64,000 nucleotides of DNA. Source: Basipetospora chlamydospora. Taxonomy: Eukaryota; Ascomycota; Sordariomycetes; Microascales. A model generated the notes under the pieces. It did not search any database. It saw nothing but the letters and a program-made list of their open reading frames with translations, and was not told the DNA's origin. The position numbers and the translations under genes were made by a program. Below, in pieces: positions 56,881 to 64,000 of the stretch. Numbering within the stretch: position 1 is the stretch's first letter; the number at the start of each line of letters is the position of its first letter. Where the stretch lies: the NCBI GenBank assembly GCA_001599675.1, contig BCHP01000001.1, positions 6,561,032 through 6,625,031 on the forward strand, written 5' to 3'.

Positions 56881-58469
56881 TGTTGGGGAGATATATGGGG
56901 TCCTGATTTGCAATTGTAGTAACACATTGATGTTGATGAGGGAGTAGAGTTATGTAGGGAAGCGATAAGCTCTCTTCAAATTATTCAGTTTGTAGTTTGT
57001 CCATGTCCATGCACGGGATAGAACCACCGGCACCGAGCGCCGCGGCCCGCCCGGTCGCAATAGCTTCGGGATAACAACTGCCAGCAACTGTGTGGTGGAG
57101 GAGCTTCCGGACCGGAGAATAATAGCTACACTAGTAATACCAACCCAGCCAATCTGAACCGAGAGAGATCCAGTTATTCCCTGCCACTAGCCGGAATCGG
57201 CCTGGTTACTATTATTAATTACTACGATACGCTGAACCCAGCCTGAGCGTTCACTCCTTCCTTCCTCGAACTCAACAGCCACTGCTACCCTTGTAGTAGC
57301 AAGAGCGCCAGGGCAGGTTCAGTTGGGCTTAGGTGGTTGTGAAGCCTAATCAGACGTCAGCGAAAGTCCTGTCGCGGTAGATGGGCTTTCTGTTTGTATG
57401 AATGCATCTCGTCCGTCAGCTCAATCAATGACATCTCCGAGTTGACTACGGAGTATTATTACCTACCTACCTATTCATCAATTGCCGACATTTAGCGACG
57501 CCGTTTCTTTTCGCCGCAGTGTATTACTCGTCTACGAAGTAGGGGCGTCCAAGCTCCCGAGTCTATCGCATACGATTGGGCAATCGCATCCAGGTAAAGG
57601 CTCTGAAAAGGTACCGCTTAAATCAGCTCACCGTAGCTGGAGGAATCTTCCAACTTGTCCTGTCCTGGCAAGCTGTGACCCCTCAGCAAGCAGGCAAAGC
57701 TGTCAATACACTCAAGTTGTGGCTTCATATTAACCTGAGCCAACGCCTTTCACGGTGCCATTGAGAAACTGGGGAATTATCAATAACAACCGTACGAGAG
57801 TGGCATCCAACAAGTTTCCTGGACCGATCGCCGCCTCCGAGTCTTGGATCGGTGGTCGGAGCAACAAGTCTGCCGCAAGCTGCTGCAACACGCTGTCTTG
57901 GGTGCTTTGGCCTGAAACGCACCAGATATCGCCCTTCCAGCCCCCTTCCCTTGGCACCTGGCATTATGGCTGGCGTGGCTGGAGAAGCTGGTTCATCGAG
58001 GGATCCGATTGTCAAGTCACGAAAAAGGCCCATGAGGCAAACCCGTTCTCCTTCCTGATTCCTTCCCGATCGATCTCGGCATACGCAGTAATAATAATCA
58101 GAAGTACTGACAAAACAACGCCTTGGACCCTTGCCGGGAGCACTTTGTGGTTTTCATCGTGACATCACTCTTTCACTTCGACAGCCCCGCTACGATACAA
58201 CGTTGAACCCAAGGTATACGAGTTTCCCATTAGGCACGTCAAGTTCGCACGAGCGTGTCTCGAAACGCTTGACCTCCGACCTGCTCCGCTCTGAGCCTAC
58301 GTCTTTTCTCTCCTTCAACAACCAGGCCCTGTTCAGTGTTCCGAGCATACTGTTGTCGAGAGGCGCGTCCCGACCAGAAACTTATCAGAAGCTGACCCTT
58401 CTTCATCCTCCTGACGGACTCCCACACCACGTTCACGACACTACGCGGAAGAAGAAGCCGCATACCGAC
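56881..58469. other. Divergent promoter region of the small membrane protein and type III PKS
   Basis: No gene is recognised. It contains a TACGGAGTA word near 57447. The frame of the PKS is open for 113 codons upstream of its start, but no ATG occurs in it, so this part is taken as untranslated leader. Confidence 0.5.
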
Positions 58470-59994
58470 ATGGCGATGCCCGAATCCTTTGGAGAGCTAG
58501 GCCTCTCAATCATCGGCCTGGGGACTCAGTATCCGCCGCACGAGTTGAAGGCGGACTGCCTTGACACTCTAGGAAAGAGGTTCTACCCAGAATCACCGGC
58601 GTATGTTTCCTCTACCCACACCCTTCTTTCCACCTATCCCGTCTTTCTCCCGCCTGGTTCTCCCGCTAACCTGCCGCCACCACTAGGATGACCAAAGTCC
58701 TCGGCATCAACCGGTATACGGGCATCGAGACCCGCTCCTCCGTCGGCACACCTGACCACCCGATCGTAAACCAGGATAAGCCCCCCTCGATAAGCGATCT
58801 CCACGACATATTCGTCTCCGACGGCATACCCCTCGCCATAACCGCGTGCCAGAAGGCCCTCAAAGAGTCCGGCGTCGACCTGCGCCAAATAACACACCTC
58901 GTGGCCACCACATGCACCAACAGCGCGAATCCGGGCTTCGACCACTTCGTCGCCAAGGGGCTCGGCATGAATCACCGCGTCGAGAAGGTGCTTCTCCACG
59001 GCGTGGGCTGCAGCGGCGGGCTAGCTGCGCTGCGGACGGGGGCGAACCTGGCGCTCGGCCACACGGCGAGGGGGAGGCCTGCGAGGGTGCTGTGCGTCGC
59101 GCTAGAGGTCAGCACCACAATGGTTAGGAGCGAGCTGGACAGCGTGGACGAGCTTCAGGAGACGAGGATCGGGGTGGCACTGTTCTCGGACTGCGCGAGC
59201 GCGGTGGTGCTAAGCAACGGGATCGGAGAGCCTGCGGAGCCGGTTTACAAGCTCCTGGGGTGGGATCATAGGGTTATACCAGACACGGAGAAGGACCTTG
59301 GGTTTGACGTGCATCCACTGGGTAGGTGACGGCAGACCATGAATTGATTGGTAAAAGACAATGGGGCCAGCTTTGCTAATGTTTATCACTTCACACAGGT
59401 TGGAAAGTTGTACTTACACCAGAAGTACCGAAACTCACGCAACGAGCGATCCAACCAGCCTTCACGGACCTCATGGCCGCCCTACCCCCATTGCCGCAGG
59501 AATACCAGGAGCCCCCCGACTTCGATTGGGCCATGCACCCGGGCGGCGCGACCATCCTCACCGGAGCCGAGAGGGTCCTGGGGATATCCTCCGAGCACAT
59601 GCGCGCCAGTTATTCCACGTACATGAACCACGGCAACTCGAGCTCCGCCACTATCTACAGCGTCCTCGACACCCTGCGGTCGGCAGACATGGATGAGTTG
59701 GCCCCGGGCGGCAAGGTGAAGGAGTATATCGTCGGGTGCGCGTTCGGACCGGGGATCACGGTGGAGATGTGCATGCTGAAGAGGAACATGCGGGTACGGA
59801 GGCGCGTCACAGGCCTGCAGACGCCGCCGGAGACGGAGAGTGAGGCGAGCCGGAGTGAGACTGGTGAGGAGGTGGAAGATGCGAGGGGTTCACCTGGGCC
59901 TGGGCCTGGCGATAGCGAGGTTGGAGAAGATGTCAGCGTAGACAAGGCTGATGCGTTTATTCAGGAGGCGTTGGATAACCTAGACCTGGACTAG
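58470..59994 (+). CDS. Type III polyketide synthase (chalcone-synthase fold)
   Basis: Type III PKSs are homodimers that extend an acyl-CoA with malonyl-CoA and cyclise it, giving alkylresorcinols, alkylpyrones or resorcylic acids. Exons are 58470-58600, 58687-59321 and 59399-59994, giving 453 residues; ATG 58470 is the first in frame. The catalytic triad is complete: Cys152 (HGVGCSGG), His302 (WAMHPGG) and Asn335 (MNHGNSSSATI). The N-terminal SIIGLGTQYPP and the GWDHRVIPDTEKDLGFDVH region fit fungal members such as Neurospora ORAS. After the usual end of the fold (about 385), a hydrophilic acidic tail of about 70 residues follows, rich in Glu/Ser and Gly-Pro. The product is not predictable from sequence. 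It converges with an SDR gene 336 bases away, a possible tailoring partner. Confidence 0.95.
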
Positions 59995-60330
59995 AACCGG
60001 TCGAGCAGAGGTTGGTGGGGTGTTAGGCGACCGGGGGGCAAAGATAGAGAAGAGTATATATTTTATACCGAAAGTTGGAGCGGCGCAGGAGCTGGTGCGT
60101 ACACTCACAACAGGGGTGGACCTGCGTCCAAGAGAGCGCATGGTATACACGCGAGGAATAAATGGGTCTAGCTGAGACGGGAACAATCAGCGTTACTCGC
60201 ACCGATCGTGTATACGCACATTTTGTTTCTTAGGGGGTAATGACGGACCAAGTGACCCTCTCGCGTATTCCAACTGGCGGGGACGTTATCCCAGGAGCCC
60301 GATACCTAAACCAGGGTGGCCGGCGAGACC
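59995..60330. other. Short convergent spacer between the PKS and SDR genes
   Basis: 336 bases between two stop codons; it must hold both 3' untranslated regions. No terminator structure is recognised. Confidence 0.6.
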
Positions 60331-61612
60331 TCAGTTGATGGAGGGAAAGTTTCCCAACCTGCCGCCGTCCACGACGAGGACATTTCCATTGCAGTATGCC
60401 CCGGCCCTGGAGGCCAGGTACAGGATGGCGCCGGCCATGTCCTGCTCGTCACCCATGCGCCCGAGGGGTACCATCTCCCTGGGCACGGCTGCATCGTCGC
60501 CCGCCGCGGGGCTGCCGTACAGCTCGACGATTGGGGCGGACATTTCACTCGGGAAGACTGCGAGGCAACCATGTATTAGCCGGTGGGTGATGGTGCATGT
60601 GGATGAGCGCTGTGGGACTTACGGCCTGGGCAGATGGAGTTTACTCTAGGTCCGGTTGCCGTCTGCTCGTTAGCCAACTACGCTGCAGCACGTTCAAATC
60701 CCCGAGATTGCAGATGAAGAAGCCATTCACCTTGGTAAGCAAGGCAAGGGGAGTCTCCACCATAATAGGGGGGGAGCTGCAGAAGGGGGTTGGGGGGGGG
60801 GGGGATACCGGATATTCCACTTGGGTAGCACGACGGAAAGCTGCTTCACCAGCAAGTTCACGGCGGCCTTGCTCTGGCCGTACGCATACCCGCCCGGCGC
60901 CATCTTGTTGAAGCCCGCGATCGACGACGTGACGATGATCTGCGAGCTTTGTTTCACGCGCTCTCCCGCCGGCCCGCCCACGGCGGCGGCCAGCTCGTTC
61001 CCCCTGCCCAGCAGCGGGAGGAACGCCATGGCGGTGTACCACACGGACGCGGAATTGACCTCAAAAGTCCTGGCGTAGCTCTCGAACCCGTGCGCCAGGT
61101 TCGCCGCCGCCCAGTCCTCCAGACTCGTGCTCCCGTCCTTGGCGGGCGCGGCGACCTGCGGGCCGCCGACGCCGGCGTTGCAGACCAGCAGGTTGAGGTA
61201 CGGCGTCGCGGAGGAGGACACCGCGGACGCGGCGGCCTGCAGGGAGGAGGGCGAGGTGACGTCGCAGGCTATGGGGGTCACGGCGGAACCGAGGGAGGCG
61301 GCTGCGGCGGAGAGGACGGCCTCGCGGCGGCCGGTTATGAAGACGCGGGTTGCGCCGTTTTCCACGAGGGCCTTTGCGAGCATGTAGCCGATGCCTAGGG
61401 GTCGTCACATGAAAGAAACCCATGTGAGTTCAAGACTGAAAAGGGCACTTGGTCTGAGAAGATTGGGTGTTGCGGGCGGGAGATGATGGGGTATAGTATG
61501 TGGTTTTACCTGTCCCTCCTCCTGTGATGAGCACTACAAGCCCCTTGGCTGAGAAGAGGGTGTTCGCAGCGAGGGAGGAGCTGGGGTTGGTTGGGTTGGT
61601 TTGAGTTGCCAT
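60331..61612 (-). CDS. Short-chain dehydrogenase/reductase (SDR)
   Basis: Minus-strand exons are 61612-61510, 61394-60809, 60645-60623 and 60557-60331, giving 312 residues. The third exon is only 23 bases; it is needed to give the family string IRVNSICPGLFPSEMS and has a CTAAC branch (60686 region), TAG acceptor and GTAAGT donor. Classical SDR features are present: nucleotide-binding TGGGTGIG (30-37) split by intron 1, CDV near 79, CNAGV near 107, catalytic Ser about 192 (VTSSIAG), Tyr206 and Lys210 (YAYGQSK), and the C-terminal VVDGGRLG. Such enzymes reduce or oxidise alcohol and ketone groups using NAD(P)H. Intron 2 contains a run of 13 C just after its donor. Its place tail to tail with the type III PKS suggests, but does not prove, action on the polyketide product. 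Confidence 0.92.
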
Positions 61613-62076
61613 TGTGACGGGTAAAGATATGCAAGTCGAGATTCGATGAGTATTTCTATGGGATTGATATTATTATTTTTTTCTAAAGGATCACCGGCGA
61701 ATATCGGCCTCTTATAGTGTTGCTACGGGGAAGAGTTCTAGATCACCGTCCCCAAGTGTACTTACGTATATAGTAAATGATAGCAGCTTAAGAGATGCGG
61801 TGCGGGGTCCTGAATTGATGTGGGGGACCGCGTATGTACACTGCAACAACCGCGATGACGTTCGGAGAGATGCCGGCAGCTAGCATGTCTTACAGTATGA
61901 TATGAGATACGATACTGTGTACCTGCTCCACCTGGACTTTTTTCTCGAAGTATCTTATCTCTTTAACTTGGAATCTTCTCGTCCCTCTGAACCCTGGAAC
62001 CGGAACCAGAACCGGAACCTGACGAAAGACCTATATGCGCGCACGCAATCCGGCACGAAAAGAAAAGAAGAAGAAA
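61613..62076. promoter_or_regulatory. Divergent promoter between the SDR gene and BUD22
   Basis: 464 bases separate the two start codons and must contain both promoters. A CGGAAC/CCGGAACC-type repeat near 61998-62020 lies just before BUD22. No specific factor site is recognised. Confidence 0.5.
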
Positions 62077-63889
62077 ATGCTCAAGAGGAAGAGGTCGGGA
62101 AACGAGCCCCTGGAGGCTAGGTTGGAACGATACAAGACCGACCTCTTCCGCGCGCTGAAGAAGGTCAAGGGCTTCGAGCGGCAGAGGCTGAGCCGGAGGA
62201 TCCACGACAGGGACGTCGCCGCGGATAAGAAACAAAAGTACGAGCTCGAGGTTGCTGTTCTAAAGGTTCGTCTAGGCCCCGGCCACAATTCACCCACCCC
62301 CTCCCCCCCCCATATCTAGTATCCAGGACTGGCCCCGTGGGGTTCGTAGCTAACTGGTGCTTGCGTGAACCGACCAGTCGCTCGACCTCCACCAGACGGC
62401 GTTCCACTACCTGTACACCTCCCTACTAAAGATCAAGGCCGTCGCGACCCACCCGGACCTCCCCGAAGAGGTGCGCAAGGAGATACCAAAGCCGGAGCTG
62501 GAGGACGCGGAGAGGGAGGCGCTGCACCATGTCACGAGCTGCCTGTTCAACAGGCTGGAGGTGAGGCAGGTCATGGACAGGGTCGTGGCGGAGGTGTGCG
62601 GCGTCCTCGGGGTGCCGGCACCGGAGAAGAAGAAGGGCAAGAGGAAGGGCAAGGACGTCGAGGCGGAGGAGGCTGCTGCGGCGTCGGAAAAGGGCGTGAA
62701 GAAACCCGAGGCCGGGGGGGAGCGGGCGAAGAAGCAGGCGGCGATCGAGGAGAGCAACGAGCCGAAGAAGGAAAAGAGGAAACACACGGAAGAGGAGGAG
62801 GAGAAGGAGCAGCAACAAGGCGACGGCGACGAGGACGTCCAAATGGACGACGACATTGGCGATATGGACACCGACGAAGAGGAGGCCGCGCTGGCAAAGT
62901 TCGACCGCCTGCTCGCCGCATCGTCCGGCGAATCCGACGCGGGCGCAGACTGGGAGTCCGAGTCCGACACCGGCGCCACGGCGCAGAAGGGCAGGAGGAG
63001 CATCCGCGTGCGGGACATGTCCATCTCGCTGTCCCCCGAGCCACACTCCGGCTCCGACTACCCGTCCGACGTCGAGATATCGGAACCGGACTGGGAGTCG
63101 GAGGACGAGCCCGAGTCTGAATCCGAGTCCGAGGGCGAAAGGCCCGCCAAGCAAGCGAAGCTCTCCAAATCCTCCAAACCCGCCGAGCGAAAACCCAAGC
63201 GCAAGCCCGTCGAAATCAAAGGCTCGACCTTTGTCACGTCCCTCCGCGACGCCGCCTCCCCAGTCTCCTACTCATCCGACTCCGACTCCGACTCCGACTC
63301 CGACTTCTCCGCCGCCCCGCGGCCCCCCAAATCCAAAAAGGCCAAGACGGCCAAGGGCGGCCGCGGGGCCCTCCCCTCGCTCATGGGCGGCTACATGGAG
63401 GGCTCCGAGTCCGCGTCCGACGTGGACGTGGCGCCGCGCAAGAAACGCCTGGGCCAGAAGCAGCGGCAGGCCATCTGGGAGAAGAAGTTCGGCGCCAAGG
63501 CGCGCCACATTGAGCAGCAGCAGCGGCAGCAGCAGCAGGAGCAGCAAGGGGGCCGGAGGAGGATCGCCGGCGGCAGGGACGACGGGTGGGATATGAAGAG
63601 GGGTGCCGTGGGCGAGGAGGACCAGCGCGGCCGCGGCAAGCCGTGGAAGAAGGGGATAAGCGGCCCGCTGTCTGCCATGAGGGGTGCTGGGGCCGGGTCC
63701 AGGTCCAGGGGCGGAAGACCCGGGCAGGGGCAGCAGCAGGAGGAGGAGAGGAGGCCGAGACCCTCTACAACGAGGGATGACGAGGGCCCGCTGCATCCCA
63801 GTTGGGCGGCGAGGAAGAAGGCAAAGGAACAGGCACCGAGGATTACGGTCCGGCCGAGCACCGCCAACAAGATCGTCTTTGACGACTGA
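62077..63889 (+). CDS. BUD22: BUD22-family ribosome biogenesis protein
   Basis: Bud22 (human SRFBP1) acts in the nucleolus in 18S rRNA processing and 40S assembly. Exons are 62077-62265 and 62378-63889, giving 566 residues. ATG 62077 has a better context (A at -3) than the in-frame ATG 62035, which would add 14 residues. Residues 1-150 are helical and basic: LERYKTDLFRALKKVKGFERQRLSRRI, then LDLHQTAFHYLYTSLLK. A long Lys-then-Asp/Glu/Ser-rich disordered stretch follows, with SDSDSD repeats (about 63270-63310). The C-terminus holds the family signature: RLGQKQRQAIWEKKFGAKA, LHPSWAARKKAKEQ and the terminal NKIVFDD. A Gln-rich tract (QQQRQQQQEQQ) sits beside the AIWEKK motif. The intron has a CTAAC branch. 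Confidence 0.92.
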
Positions 63890-64000
63890 GGCTTCTTTTT
63901 CCCGTCTATCCGAAAAAGAAAGAAAGAAAAAAAAGAAAAGAAAAATGGCGCGAAGCGCTGTGTAGTCTATCGGTACCAGAACACCCTTCCCTGCCATGTA

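Noticed and set aside
58131..58469. N-terminal extension of the type III PKS
   Set aside because: The frame is open, but it contains no ATG and does not resemble family N-termini, so it is treated as leader.
60641..60740. Alternative SDR end reading VNGFFICNLGD from an acceptor near 60730
   Set aside because: The phase from exon 2 gives an immediate stop there, while the 23-base exon restores the conserved VN-CPG-FPSEM string.

Overview
The window is nuclear DNA of a filamentous ascomycete (Pezizomycotina, most likely a Sordariomycete). Three things point there. Genes are interrupted by short introns (about 50-170 bases) with GTAAGT-like donors and CTAAC/CTGAC branch points. Coding DNA is GC-rich, with long AT-, CT- and homopolymer-rich spacers between genes. 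The gene set is that of a mould rather than a yeast: a bilin phytochrome histidine kinase, a full-size ABCA transporter, a type III polyketide synthase, a GRISEA-like copper-fist regulator and an RGT1-like zinc-cluster regulator. There are no operons, CRISPR arrays or intact transposons.

Layout. 1-425: possible 3' end of a reading frame entering from outside. 3.0-3.9 kb: SAM methyltransferase of the secondary-metabolism type. 4.7-7.4 kb: Rad4/XPC DNA-damage recognition protein. 8.3-10.6 kb (minus): five-exon polytopic membrane protein of unknown function. 12.7-17.5 kb: intronless ABCA transporter. 17.5-29.7 kb: gene desert of about 12 kb. 29.7-31.1 kb: copper-fist transcription factor. 32.2 kb: initiator tRNA-Met. 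33.0-35.7 kb (minus): Zn2Cys6 regulator. 35.7-41.3 kb: second gene-free stretch. 41.3-42.0 kb (minus): SET-domain protein, divergent from BFR2/AATF (42.6-44.5 kb). 48.0-49.2 kb: ketopantoate reductase family. 51.4-55.7 kb: phytochrome. 56.4-56.9 kb (minus): small membrane protein. 58.5-60.0 kb: type III PKS, tail to tail with an SDR reductase (60.3-61.6 kb, minus). 62.1-63.9 kb: BUD22.

How the genes fit together. Most are unrelated housekeeping or regulatory genes: rRNA processing (BFR2, BUD22), DNA repair, translation initiation tRNA, light sensing, copper and sugar regulation. The only pair suggesting a shared pathway is the type III PKS and the adjacent SDR. BFR2 and BUD22 both act in 40S ribosome biogenesis but lie 18 kb apart. 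Exon structures were worked out by hand from splice signals, reading phase and protein continuity. For every multi-exon gene the phases add up to one open frame.

Signals not explained by genes: a recurring palindromic word (TACGGAGTA / TACTCCGTA) through the spacers, a G17-N9-C19 hairpin, a 35-base T tract, several C or G runs of 13-16 bases, a diverged tandem duplication near 46.6-46.9 kb, and an intron in the copper-fist gene whose length is a multiple of three and which has no stop codon.
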